Shown here: piece by piece, positions 1-6,700 of the stretch
Position numbering within the stretch: position 1 is the first letter of the stretch
Layout of the letters: every line of letters starts with the position of its first letter
Source of the DNA: CAJQND01 sp051010055
GTDB lineage: Bacteria; Pseudomonadota; Alphaproteobacteria; Rhizobiales; CAJQND01
Reading direction: 5' to 3'
NCBI GenBank assembly: GCA_051010055.1
Contig: JBPCVY010000070.1
Location: 1-7,691 of the forward strand
DNA: 7,691 nucleotides
Position numbers and translations under genes: made by a program
The notes under the pieces: model-generated
The model's input: the letters and a program-made list of their open reading frames with translations, nothing else
What the model was told of the DNA's origin: nothing
Database searches by the model: none

Positions 1-2033
1 GCAAACTTGTGGGCCTTGGTGAACAGGCAGACCGGGAAGTGCGGGTTCTTGATCTGATGTTTCATCTACCTTCAAACGTCATCGACCGCAGCATGCGCCC
101 GCTTGTAGCCGAAGCGCCCCACGGGGAAATCGTTACCCTTGAAGTTACGGTTGGCCGTCACATGCCGCCGCCCGCCCACAACAGGCGCGTGCCCTACAAA
201 GTGGCATGCTTCGATGAGAGCGGAACCGTGACATTGGTGTTTTTTCACGCCCACCGTGATTACCTTGCCAAACAGCTTCCGGAAGGCCAGGTGCGGTTCA
301 TCTCTGGCCGGGTGGAGTGGTTTAAGGATGCGCCACAAATCGTACATCCCGATCACATGCTCACCACCGATGAGTTCTCCGAAATGCCCGCAATTGAGCC
401 CGTTTATCCGCTTACTATGGGTCTTTCCCCAAAAACCCTGACAAAAGCAATTTTTGCCGGGGTCGAGATGGCTCCGGACTTGCCCGAATGGCAGGACGGG
501 GATTGGTTGGCAAAACAGGGCTGGCCTTCCTGGCGCACAGCTCTTGCAAAAGCGCACGCACCTGTAAACGAAGCCGATCTCGGTTTGGAATCCCCAGCCC
601 GTGCCCGGCTTGCCTATGATGAATTGCTCGCCAACCAGCTGGCGCTGGCGCTGGTGCGCCGGCAAATCAAGAAATCACGAGGTAGGGCGTTGGCGGGCAC
701 CGGCCAAATGCGTGCGAAAATAATAGATGCCCTTCCCTTCAGTCTCACCGGTTCGCAGAAAACCGCAATCGATGAAATTCTGGCCGATATGGCATCGGAT
801 GAGCGCATGTTGCGGCTGTTGCAAGGAGACGTCGGGGCAGGCAAAACCATGGTTGGGCTGGCCGCCCTCGTCACCGCCGTTGAGGCCGGCGCCCAAGGCG
901 CGTTCATGGCGCCAACGGAAATTCTTGCCCGCCAGCACGCCAAAACACTGAAAGAACTCTGTGCGCCGGCTGAGGCACGGATTGAGATTCTCACCGGTCG
1001 TGAAAAGGGCAAGGCGCGTCAGGCAATCCTCGAGGCGCTGAAGGCAGGCGAGATCGATATTCTCGTTGGCACCCATGCGATTTTTCAGGAGGGCGTTGAG
1101 TTTCATGACCTCGCTCTTGCCGTGATAGACGAGCAGCACCGATTTGGCGTCCATCAACGACTAGCCATCCAATCCAAAGCGGCAGGCAAGGCTGACGTTC
1201 TGGTGATGACGGCAACCCCCATTCCGCGCACCCTCGCCCTCACCCACTATGGCGATATGGAAGTCTCACGGCTGACAGAAAAGCCAGCAGGCCGCCTGCC
1301 GGTAGACACCCGCGTGTTGCCTGCAAGCCGTTTGAACCAGGTTTTTGAAGCCTTGCCGCGCGCCCTTGCAACCGGGGCACGGGTTTATTGGGTATGCCCG
1401 CTGGTTGAGGAAAGCGATGAGATGGACTGGACCGCAGCTGAAGAACGCCAACAGGGTCTTGAAAAGCTGTTCCCGGGGAAAACGGGCCTCGTTCATGGCC
1501 GTATGAAGGGCACGGAAAAAGATGCAGCTATGGCAGCCTTTCAGGCGGGCGAGATATCCGTTCTCGTGGCCACTACCGTTATTGAAGTGGGCGTTGATGT
1601 GCCTGAAGCCACCATTATGGTTGTCGAAAACGCTGAGCGCTTCGGCCTTTCCCAATTGCACCAGTTGCGCGGGCGGGTCGGGCGCGGTTCGGGTAAATCA
1701 TCGTGCCTTCTCGTCTACGCAGGAATGCTCTCAGAAAATGCCACGGCGCGGCTCAAGATTATGCGTGAAACCGAAGATGGGTTCATTATCGCCGAGGAAG
1801 ATTTACGCCTGCGCGGTTCCGGTGAACTTCTCGGCACCCGCCAATCAGGCCTGCCAACATTCAAAATTGCTGATCTGGCAGTTCATGGGGAATTGCTGGC
1901 TGCTGCCCGCGATGATACAGGCCTTATTCTTGCAAAGGACCCGCACCTGGACGGCCCGCGCGGTGAAGCGTTGCGCACGCTGTTATATCTGTTTGAAAGA
2001 GATGAGGCCGTTCGGCTTTTGAGCGCAGGTTGA
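1..2033 (+). CDS. recG: ATP-dependent DNA helicase RecG (5' end cut by window edge)
   Basis: RecG is a cytoplasmic superfamily 2 helicase that remodels stalled replication forks and branch-migrates Holliday junctions and R-loops. The frame is open to the left edge (codons for Lys-Leu precede the GTG at 9), and the first visible residues match the interior of the usual RecG N-terminus, so the real start lies a few tens of codons upstream; GTG at 9 is not taken as the start. Numbering from that GTG, the OB-fold wedge domain occupies about 35-125. Helicase motifs follow: LTGSQ at 246-250, Walker A GDVGAGKT at 273-280, Walker B DEQHRFG at 374-380, motif III TATPIPRT at 401-408, motif V around 521-532, and motif VI QLHQLRGRVGR at 549-559. 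A conserved C-terminal GSGELLGTRQSG segment lies at 603-614. All catalytic motifs look intact, and the length (674 visible residues) fits a family of about 700. It ends with TGA, 9 bases from the end of the convergent DUF502 gene. Confidence 0.97.
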   Translation, partial: KLVGLGEQADREVRVLDLMFHLPSNVIDRSMRPLVAEAPHGEIVTLEVTVGRHMPPPAHNRRVPYKVACFDESGTVTLVFFHAHRDYLAKQLPEGQVRFISGRVEWFKDAPQIVHPDHMLTTDEFSEMPAIEPVYPLTMGLSPKTLTKAIFAGVEMAPDLPEWQDGDWLAKQGWPSWRTALAKAHAPVNEADLGLESPARARLAYDELLANQLALALVRRQIKKSRGRALAGTGQMRAKIIDALPFSLTGSQKTAIDEILADMASDERMLRLLQGDVGAGKTMVGLAALVTAVEAGAQGAFMAPTEILARQHAKTLKELCAPAEARIEILTGREKGKARQAILEALKAGEIDILVGTHAIFQEGVEFHDLALAVIDEQHRFGVHQRLAIQSKAAGKADVLVMTATPIPRTLALTHYGDMEVSRLTEKPAGRLPVDTRVLPASRLNQVFEALPRALATGARVYWVCPLVEESDEMDWTAAEERQQGLEKLFPGKTGLVHGRMKGTEKDAAMAAFQAGEISVLVATTVIEVGVDVPEATIMVVENAERFGLSQLHQLRGRVGRGSGKSSCLLVYAGMLSENATARLKIMRETEDGFIIAEEDLRLRGSGELLGTRQSGLPTFKIADLAVHGELLAAARDDTGLILAKDPHLDGPRGEALRTLLYLFERDEAVRLLSAG

Positions 2034-2044
2034 CCCGCCAACCT
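2027..2044. terminator. Stem-loop over both stop codons of recG and the DUF502 gene
   Basis: A perfect 6-bp inverted repeat (AGGTTG at 2027-2032, CAACCT at 2039-2044) with a 6-base loop covers the 9-base gap between two convergent genes. It overlaps the recG TGA (2031-2033) and the TAG of the minus-strand gene (2043-2045). Being symmetric, it could end transcription from both sides. There is no strong T-run on either flank, so it is not a textbook intrinsic terminator. Its role as a weak bidirectional terminator or 3'-end stabiliser is inferred from position. Confidence 0.4.
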
Positions 2045-2786
2045 ATTCCGCTGCGTCTTGTGTGTTCTTGGCCTTGTTCTGCTGGCTGATGATTTTCTGC
2101 GCGGTTTCTTCAGTAATTTGCGGAACCTGATACTCAGGTGTTACGTCCTCATCAAACTCCGGCACCACAAGGCCTGCGGAAATCACCAGTTTCGCCGCCT
2201 CTTCAACCGACATATCTAGCCGTATCATGTCACGGGCAGGAACGAACAACAAAAAGCCCGAAGTGGGGTTCGGCGTCGTCGGCAGGAAGACGCTGGCAAG
2301 ATCGCCCGCCTTTGCCTTGTGGGGAATTTCACCAATGGTATCGCGCGATACAAAGGCAATTGCATAAAGCCCCTTGCGCGGATACTCGATTAGGCAAACC
2401 TCGCTGAACGTACTCGAGCGCTGCGAAAGCACCGTTTCAAAAATCTGTTTCAGCGCTGCATAGACATTTCGCACCACTGGCATCCGGTTCAACAGGCTTT
2501 CCCAGGACGAAATTATCGTCCGGCCAAACAGATTGGCAGTAAGCGCCCCGACAATGGTAATGCCAATCAATGCAAGGATCAGTCCGACGCCTGGCACTGA
2601 GAACGGCAGGTAATTGTCGGGATTGTAGGCAGCCGGCACATAAGGTTTTATCCACTGATCGAACAGGGAAACGAACCACCATGTGAGATAAATCGTAATG
2701 CCGATGGGCGCGGCAACAACGAGGCCGGTGAGAAAGTAAGTTCTCACCCGGTGAAAGAAACCTGGCTGGGGCCGCGGCACTGACAT
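2043..2786 (-). CDS. DUF502 (COV1-like) family inner-membrane protein
   Basis: This 247-residue protein belongs to the DUF502 family, which also includes the plant COV1 proteins. Its molecular function in bacteria is not established. Two hydrophobic segments, about 17-40 and 64-86, should span the inner membrane. Conserved family segments follow: VPGVGL near 64-69, PVVRNVYAALKQ at 103-114, and a PTTPNPTSGFLLFVP block at 169-183 in a soluble domain of mainly beta character. The charged, glutamine-rich tail after about 215 looks variable. The ATG at 2784-2786 is well supported by AGGA seven bases upstream. The gene converges on recG and diverges from ybaN, so it is probably transcribed alone. 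Position next to recG resembles the order I recall in Rhizobiales. Family assignment is strong; any role in envelope transport or signalling would be speculation. Confidence 0.9.
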   Translation of the reverse strand: MSVPRPQPGFFHRVRTYFLTGLVVAAPIGITIYLTWWFVSLFDQWIKPYVPAAYNPDNYLPFSVPGVGLILALIGITIVGALTANLFGRTIISSWESLLNRMPVVRNVYAALKQIFETVLSQRSSTFSEVCLIEYPRKGLYAIAFVSRDTIGEIPHKAKAGDLASVFLPTTPNPTSGFLLFVPARDMIRLDMSVEEAAKLVISAGLVVPEFDEDVTPEYQVPQITEETAQKIISQQNKAKNTQDAAE

Positions 2787-2792
2787 GTGTGA

Positions 2793-2797
2793 ATCCT
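2793..2797 (-). promoter_or_regulatory. Ribosome binding site of the DUF502 gene
   Basis: On the minus strand this reads AGGAT, with AGGA seven bases before the ATG at 2786. That is a normal Shine-Dalgarno position and supports the chosen start. A GANTC site (GAATC, 2791-2795), a potential CcrM methylation target in Alphaproteobacteria, overlaps it, but a five-base match here is not significant by itself. Confidence 0.65.
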
Positions 2798-2824
2798 GAA
2801 TGCGAATACCAAACTAATTTTTTC

Positions 2825-2849
2825 AGGTGACGATCATGTTTCATCACCT
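2825..2849. repeat. Inverted repeat in the divergent DUF502/ybaN intergenic region
   Basis: Arms AGGTGA (2825-2830) and TCACCT (2844-2849) are perfect reverse complements separated by 13 bases, in the AT-rich region between two divergent genes. The half-site spacing (about 19 bases between arm centres, close to two helical turns) would suit a dimeric DNA-binding protein. Alternatively it forms a hairpin in the 5' leader of the DUF502 transcript if that starts near 2852. No regulator is recognised from the sequence. Confidence 0.35.
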
Positions 2850-2859
2850 TCGAATAGAT

Positions 2860-2888
2860 ATATAGGATGGTGTACCCAAAAACGCCAA
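2860..2888 (-). promoter_or_regulatory. Candidate promoter for the DUF502 gene
   Basis: On the minus strand there is a possible -35 TTGGCG (2883-2888) and -10 CTATAT (2860-2865) with a 17-base spacer, which is compatible with a housekeeping sigma-70-type promoter. It would place the transcript start near 2852 and give a leader of about 65 bases that includes the inverted repeat at 2825-2849. The surrounding 2787-2965 region is clearly more AT-rich than the genes. No convincing plus-strand promoter for ybaN could be singled out; the TATATA at 2859-2864 might serve both directions. Confidence 0.3.
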
Positions 2889-2965
2889 ACAAACAATCAA
2901 AAAGTACAAAAAATGACCTATAAGCCAGCTTGCCCCGGGGTTTTCTTGAATTCGAGTGGATTTTG

Positions 2966-3334
2966 ATGCCGCGTGCGTTTTTCTATGTTTTGGGATGGGC
3001 TTGCGTCATTTTGGCGGTCATAGGTGTTGCCCTGCCCCTTTTGCCGACAACGCCGTTTCTGCTCGTTGCCTTATGGGCGTTTGCGCGCTCATCACCGACG
3101 CTTGGCCACTGGCTGCGCGAACATAACTGGTTTGGCCGCTATATTCGCGATTGGGACGAGTATCATGTGGTGCCGGTAAAGGCGAAAATCATCGCGGTTG
3201 GAACAATGTCAGCCAGTTTTACCTGGCTCGCAACAGGAACACAGGCGCCCTGGTATGCCGTAGCAATAACGGGACTGACATTGTTGTGCGTCGCAAGTTG
3301 GCTGGTGACGCGGCCTTCAAGACGCCCGGATTGA
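2966..3334 (+). CDS. ybaN: YbaN/DUF454 family inner-membrane protein
   Basis: This is a small hydrophobic protein of the YbaN (DUF454) family; its biochemical function is unknown. Counting from the ATG at 2966 it has 122 residues, close to the usual family length of about 120-130. The diagnostic family block is plain: GVALPLLPTTPFLLVALWAFARSS at about 20-43, followed by a WL-x-x-HNWFGRYIRDW segment at about 49-63. Hydrophobic stretches at about 5-25, 27-42, 72-90 and 95-113 suggest three to four membrane passes. An in-frame TTG at 2930 would add 12 residues but has no Shine-Dalgarno sequence, whereas the ATG has GAGTGGA at 2954-2960, five bases upstream, so the ATG is preferred. The gene diverges from the DUF502 gene and converges with the TPR-SPOR gene, so it is probably monocistronic. 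The symbol follows the E. coli family name; orthology is not proven. Confidence 0.88.
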   Translation: MPRAFFYVLGWACVILAVIGVALPLLPTTPFLLVALWAFARSSPTLGHWLREHNWFGRYIRDWDEYHVVPVKAKIIAVGTMSASFTWLATGTQAPWYAVAITGLTLLCVASWLVTRPSRRPD

Positions 3335-3357
3335 AGTGCGCTTTAGTTGGCGCGCAC
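3315..3357. terminator. Two abutting stem-loops at the ybaN / TPR-SPOR convergent junction
   Basis: Two 6-bp perfect inverted repeats share base 3336. The first is CTTCAA (3315-3320) with TTGAAG (3331-3336) and a 10-base loop, spanning the ybaN stop. The second is GC-rich, GTGCGC (3336-3341) with GCGCAC (3352-3357) and a 10-base loop holding the TAA of the minus-strand gene (3343-3345). The second is the better terminator candidate, but neither is followed by a clear T-run on either strand. They cannot both form fully at once because they share a base. Confidence 0.35.
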
Positions 3358-4770
3358 CACAAAACAGCTCACGCCATTTCTTTTGAGGGTTTTACACTTC
3401 TTGTAAGCTTCGGATTTCTTGGCAAATCCTGCCAGGCGCACGCGCCAGTAGATGCCTTTCTTGCCAAGGTCGGCACGCTGGAAAACGGCTTCTGAATCGC
3501 CGAAGGCCCTTACATGGCGGCGTTTCAATTTGCCCCAAGTGGCTTTCGCCGCTTTTTCTGAACGTTGCGAGTTCACCTGCACCAGCCAACCGGTAACTTT
3601 CGGCTGCGCTGGCTTTTCGGCTACAGCCTGCGGCACAGTTGGGGTCAGCGCTGCGACACGCACTTTTTTCTGCTTCTTCTCGGCCACCTTGGCTGCTGCA
3701 CCGGTAGTACCTGCGGCCGGAACGATTTGCGGCAATTGCGCGGTTTGTTTTTTCGTGCCCGCACGAGCAACCTTGGTTGGAACCGGTGCGGTTTTTCCGG
3801 TGAAACCCGGATAGCGTATTGAGTGCTTGCCGGAACTGCTCAGTTTAAGTCCTGCACCGCCTGTCTTACCTAGGCTTGCGGTAGTGATGGTATCAACTGC
3901 AGGCGCACCGCCACCTTTTTGCGCCGTCAAGTAGGCTTTGGGCGGTGGAACCGCCGCAGGCAAATCTTTTTGACCCGGTGCAACATGCGGCACGGTTTCG
4001 ATTTTGCTTGCCGATTTTTTCGGTAGAGCGCCCATCCCGGCAACCTGAAGAGACGGAGCTGGCGAGTGATAAGGCTCACCAGCCAACTCTGCATAGCGTA
4101 TCAGAGCCGGTTTGAAGCCCGGTTTCAGTTTCAGCGTGGTTTTGAGGCTAGCACGGGCCTTCGCCGGCTGTTTCAGTTCGTCATAGGTCACCGCAATGCC
4201 ATAATGCGGCAGATGCGCTTGCGGATAACCGAACTTCAGCGACCGCTCGTAATCAGCTATGGCAAACTGGCGTCGGCCAATGGCCCGCATCACATTTGCC
4301 CGGCTGTAAAACGCGTGTGAAAACTTAGTATCCAGATGAAGCGCACTGGTGAAATCTTCAATTGCAAGGGCGGGACGGCCCAAATTACGGTTTGCAAGGC
4401 CGCGGTTGTAAAGTGCGATTGCGCGAACCCGAAGTGACAGGGCATCCAGCTCCAGCGCTTTGCCATAATCGGCGACCGCGAGCTTGAATTGCCTGAGATA
4501 CTGATGAGCAAGTGCGCGGTTAAGATATGCAACAGCGCGTTCATCAGTAGATGTTTTTTTATCGCTTATGATCGCGCTCAAGGCGTTGGCTGCGTCTTGA
4601 TAGTGGCCGCTTCTGATTGCCTTGCGCCAGTCGTGCGCAGGCTTTGCCGCGGTGACTGAGACCGGAACCTTGTCGGCTGAATTTGACGCATTCTCACCTG
4701 TCGCGCTTTGTGAGGAAAGAGCGACAGCGCACGCAACTAACGACGCGATTATTACTTTACTAACCATCAT
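3343..4770 (-). CDS. Exported TPR-repeat protein with C-terminal SPOR domain
   Basis: This 475-residue protein has three parts. Residues 1 to about 23 form a signal peptide (Met-Met-Val-Ser-Lys, then a hydrophobic core), predicting export to the periplasm. Residues about 45-220 hold roughly four tetratricopeptide repeats, at about 80-113, 116-147, 150-183 and 185-218, with recognisable A-x-x-x-Y/F-x-x-x-L patterns, for protein-protein contact. A low-complexity Pro/Ala/Lys/Gly-rich basic linker covers about 230-390. Residues about 394-473 form a SPOR domain (W-L-V-Q-V-N-S start, Y-W-R-V-R-L-A-G-F core, C-F-V-V-R end), a fold that binds denuded septal peptidoglycan glycans. A role in cell division or wall turnover is inferred from SPOR plus the location downstream of glmS. 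It starts 100 bases after the glmS stop in the same direction, so read-through is possible, but a CtrA-like site and a hairpin lie in the gap. The SD is weak; GGGGA lies 11 bases before the ATG, and the second codon is also ATG. Confidence 0.85.
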   Translation of the reverse strand: MMVSKVIIASLVACAVALSSQSATGENASNSADKVPVSVTAAKPAHDWRKAIRSGHYQDAANALSAIISDKKTSTDERAVAYLNRALAHQYLRQFKLAVADYGKALELDALSLRVRAIALYNRGLANRNLGRPALAIEDFTSALHLDTKFSHAFYSRANVMRAIGRRQFAIADYERSLKFGYPQAHLPHYGIAVTYDELKQPAKARASLKTTLKLKPGFKPALIRYAELAGEPYHSPAPSLQVAGMGALPKKSASKIETVPHVAPGQKDLPAAVPPPKAYLTAQKGGGAPAVDTITTASLGKTGGAGLKLSSSGKHSIRYPGFTGKTAPVPTKVARAGTKKQTAQLPQIVPAAGTTGAAAKVAEKKQKKVRVAALTPTVPQAVAEKPAQPKVTGWLVQVNSQRSEKAAKATWGKLKRRHVRAFGDSEAVFQRADLGKKGIYWRVRLAGFAKKSEAYKKCKTLKRNGVSCFVVRAN

Positions 4771-4771
4771 G

Positions 4772-4790
4772 GAGCGGATTTTCCCCGCTC
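4772..4790 (-). promoter_or_regulatory. Hairpin directly before the start codon of the TPR-SPOR gene
   Basis: GAGCGG and CCGCTC form a perfect 6-bp GC-rich stem with a 7-base loop (4778-4784). The stem ends one base before the ATG at 4770. The only Shine-Dalgarno-like run, GGGGA (4782-4786 on the minus strand), lies partly in the stem and partly in the loop. If the stem forms in mRNA it would hinder ribosome access, so it may set a low or controlled translation rate. The sequence shows the repeat; the regulatory role is inferred. Confidence 0.4.
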
Positions 4791-4793
4791 ACG

Positions 4794-4809
4794 GTTAATG
4801 AACGCTAAA
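4794..4809 (-). promoter_or_regulatory. CtrA-like binding site upstream of the TPR-SPOR gene
   Basis: On the minus strand the sequence reads TTTA, seven bases, then TTAAC. The alphaproteobacterial cell-cycle regulator CtrA recognises TTAA-N7-TTAA(C), so this has the exact spacing and one mismatch. It lies 24-39 bases before the start codon and overlaps a weak candidate -10 (GCTTTA, 4806-4811) that is 17 bases from a TTGGCA (4829-4834). A one-mismatch match in a gap this size could occur by chance a few percent of the time, so this is a candidate only. Confidence 0.25.
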
Positions 4810-4870
4810 GCGATGAAAAGATTTTTTGTGCCAATTTGGGTCGCTGAAGCAACCTTTACGCAATGTGCGC

Positions 4871-6688
4871 CTATTCGACGGTGACGGATTTCGCCAGATT
4901 GCGAGGCTGGTCCACATCGGTCCCCATAAACACCGCTGCGTGGTAGGCGATAAGCTGCACAGGCACCGCATACAACAGTGGATTTATGAACGAATGGGCC
5001 TTCGGCACAAGCACCTGGTCGAACTGGCCGTTCCCATTTCCGGCCTCGTTGCTGATGAGGACAATCTTGCCGCCCCTGGCAGCTACTTCTTCCATATTGG
5101 AAATGGTCTTGTCGTAGAGCTCGTCACGTGGAGCGATGACGACAACAGGTACTTCATCATCAATTAGAGCAATCGGGCCGTGCTTGAGTTCACCGGCCGC
5201 ATATCCTTCAGCATGGATGTATGAAAGCTCTTTGAGTTTGAGCGCACCTTCAAGTGCAATTGGGAAATTCACCCCGCGCCCAAGGTATAGCACGTCCCTG
5301 GCGCTTGATACTTTCTGCGCAATTCTGGCGATGTGCTCCTCCTGGTGGAGGATTTCAACCATATGCCGCGGTGTTTCCAGCATTGCTGAAACCAGCTCTT
5401 GTTCTTTCGCCGCATCAATTGCGCCGCGCGCGCGGGCGACCGCAATCGCGAGCACTGCCAGAACCGTAAGCTGGCAAGTAAATGCTTTTGTCGAGGCAAC
5501 GCCTATTTCGGGACCGGCAATTGTCGGGACAACGAAATCAGCCTCCCGGGCAATGGTCGATTCGCGCACATTGACGACGCCAACTGTTTGCTGGCCTTGA
5601 GACTTGCAATAGCGCAATGCGGCAAGAGTGTCGGCGGTTTCGCCAGACTGGGAAATAACCAGCGACAACCCACCCTCGGGAAGCGGCGCTTCGCGGTAGC
5701 GGAACTCAGATGCCACATCAACTTCCACCGGCAGACGGGCAAGCTGCTCAAACCAGTACTTTGCGGCGAGCGCTGCATAAAATGCCGTGCCGCAAGCTGT
5801 AATGGTGAGGCGGGACAGGTTCGAAAAGTCTATTGGTAAATCGTCAAGAATGCGGGTTTTGCCGGTGGCCATGTCCACATACTCGCTGATGGTATGGCCA
5901 ACAACTTCCGGCTGCTCGGCAATCTCCTTGGCCATGAAATGACGGTGATTGCCCTTATCGACAAGAGCACCGGAAACTTGGGTGAAAGACACGCCACGTT
6001 CGGCGGGGTTGCCGTCGCTGTCGTAAATCTCCATGGAAGAGCGAGTAAGAATTGCCCAGTCGCCGTCTTCCAGATAAGTCACCTTGTTAGTAAACGGGGC
6101 AAGCGCGATTGCATCTGAGCCGATATAAGATTCCCCTTCCCCATGGCCGATGGCCAGTGGGCTGCCCTGGCGCGCTGCAACCATCAAATCTTCTTCGCCA
6201 TCAAACAAAATCGCAAACGCAAATGCACCTTCAAGGCGCTTGAGGGTGTTTGACACCGCGTCCTTGATGCTGTCGCCGTTCTCCAAAGCGCGGGTCATGA
6301 GATGGGCTACAACTTCCGTATCGGTCTCCGTTTCAAAACCGGTGCCGCTCGCGGCAAGCTCTTCCTTCAATTCACGGAAGTTTTCAATGATACCATTGTG
6401 AACGATGGCCACCCGCCCTGCCTTGTGGGGATGTGCATTTGCAGTTGTCGCCGCACCATGGGTTGCCCATCTCGTATGACCGATTCCTGATGTGCCAGAA
6501 AGTGGCGATGCGGACAGCTCGCTTGCAAGATTGCCGAGTTTTCCGGCTGCACGGCGCCGGTCGATAACACCGTTTGTAAGCGTTGCCACCCCGGCAGAAT
6601 CATATCCCCGGTACTCCAGGCGCTTCAAAGCGTCCAGAATATCAACCGCGACGTCTTTCGTACCAAGTATGCCTACAATTCCACACAT
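4871..6688 (-). CDS. glmS: Glutamine--fructose-6-phosphate aminotransferase (isomerizing)
   Basis: GlmS is cytoplasmic and converts fructose-6-phosphate plus glutamine to glucosamine-6-phosphate plus glutamate, the first committed step to UDP-GlcNAc for peptidoglycan and lipopolysaccharide. From the ATG at 6688 the protein has 605 residues, the normal length. An N-terminal Ntn glutaminase domain begins Met-Cys-Gly-Ile; Cys2 becomes the N-terminal nucleophile, which requires this start rather than the in-frame ATG at 6712. It carries YRGYDSAG near 26-33, HTRWATHG at 71-78 and HNG at 97-99. The first SIS domain starts near 290 (ACGTAFYA at 298-305, SQSGETADT at 346-354). The second SIS domain holds the isomerase residues Lys484, Glu487 and His503 (matching E. 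coli Lys485, Glu488, His504), and the C-terminal DVDQPRNLAKSVTVE supplies Lys600. All key residues are present. It follows glmU by 40 bases and is surely co-transcribed with it. Confidence 0.97.
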   Translation of the reverse strand: MCGIVGILGTKDVAVDILDALKRLEYRGYDSAGVATLTNGVIDRRRAAGKLGNLASELSASPLSGTSGIGHTRWATHGAATTANAHPHKAGRVAIVHNGIIENFRELKEELAASGTGFETETDTEVVAHLMTRALENGDSIKDAVSNTLKRLEGAFAFAILFDGEEDLMVAARQGSPLAIGHGEGESYIGSDAIALAPFTNKVTYLEDGDWAILTRSSMEIYDSDGNPAERGVSFTQVSGALVDKGNHRHFMAKEIAEQPEVVGHTISEYVDMATGKTRILDDLPIDFSNLSRLTITACGTAFYAALAAKYWFEQLARLPVEVDVASEFRYREAPLPEGGLSLVISQSGETADTLAALRYCKSQGQQTVGVVNVRESTIAREADFVVPTIAGPEIGVASTKAFTCQLTVLAVLAIAVARARGAIDAAKEQELVSAMLETPRHMVEILHQEEHIARIAQKVSSARDVLYLGRGVNFPIALEGALKLKELSYIHAEGYAAGELKHGPIALIDDEVPVVVIAPRDELYDKTISNMEEVAARGGKIVLISNEAGNGNGQFDQVLVPKAHSFINPLLYAVPVQLIAYHAAVFMGTDVDQPRNLAKSVTVE

Positions 6689-6692
6689 AGCG

Positions 6693-6700
6693 CTCTTTCC
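6693..6700 (-). promoter_or_regulatory. Ribosome binding site that fixes the glmS start
   Basis: On the minus strand this reads GGAAAGAG, ending four bases before the ATG at 6688. It is the only purine-rich run in the 40-base glmU-glmS gap. It supports translation from the codon that puts the catalytic cysteine at position 2, and it lies inside what would be coding sequence if the upstream ATG at 6712 were used. Confidence 0.7.

Noticed and set aside
72..665. A 197-codon open frame on the minus strand inside recG.
   Set aside because: It lies wholly antisense to a well-conserved helicase frame, has no recognisable domain, and its Cys/His-rich composition is typical of reverse-frame translation of GC-rich genes.
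2791..2795. GANTC methylation site at the DUF502 start as evidence of CcrM/GcrA control.
   Set aside because: A single GANTC is expected by chance about once per few hundred bases, so no regulation can be claimed.
2437..2892. A 151-codon minus-strand frame overlapping the start of the DUF502 gene, with an internal ATG at 2842-2844 preceded by AAGGTG.
   Set aside because: Most of it is a shifted frame of the DUF502 gene with no domain. The AAGGTG touches the ATG, too close for a normal Shine-Dalgarno site. A regulatory overlapping upstream ORF cannot be excluded but is not supported.
3151..3495. A 114-codon plus-strand frame running from ybaN into the TPR-SPOR gene.
   Set aside because: It overlaps two genes with clear family matches in other frames and has no start signal or recognisable content.
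4771..4870. Intrinsic terminator after glmS.
   Set aside because: The only good hairpin (4772-4790) lies against the next gene's start codon and is followed by that codon, not a T-run. The A/T-rich stretch at 4815-4828 has no preceding stem.
4826..5167. A 113-codon plus-strand frame antisense to the glmS 3' end.
   Set aside because: It covers the highly conserved C-terminal SIS region of GlmS on the other strand and has no ribosome site or known family features.
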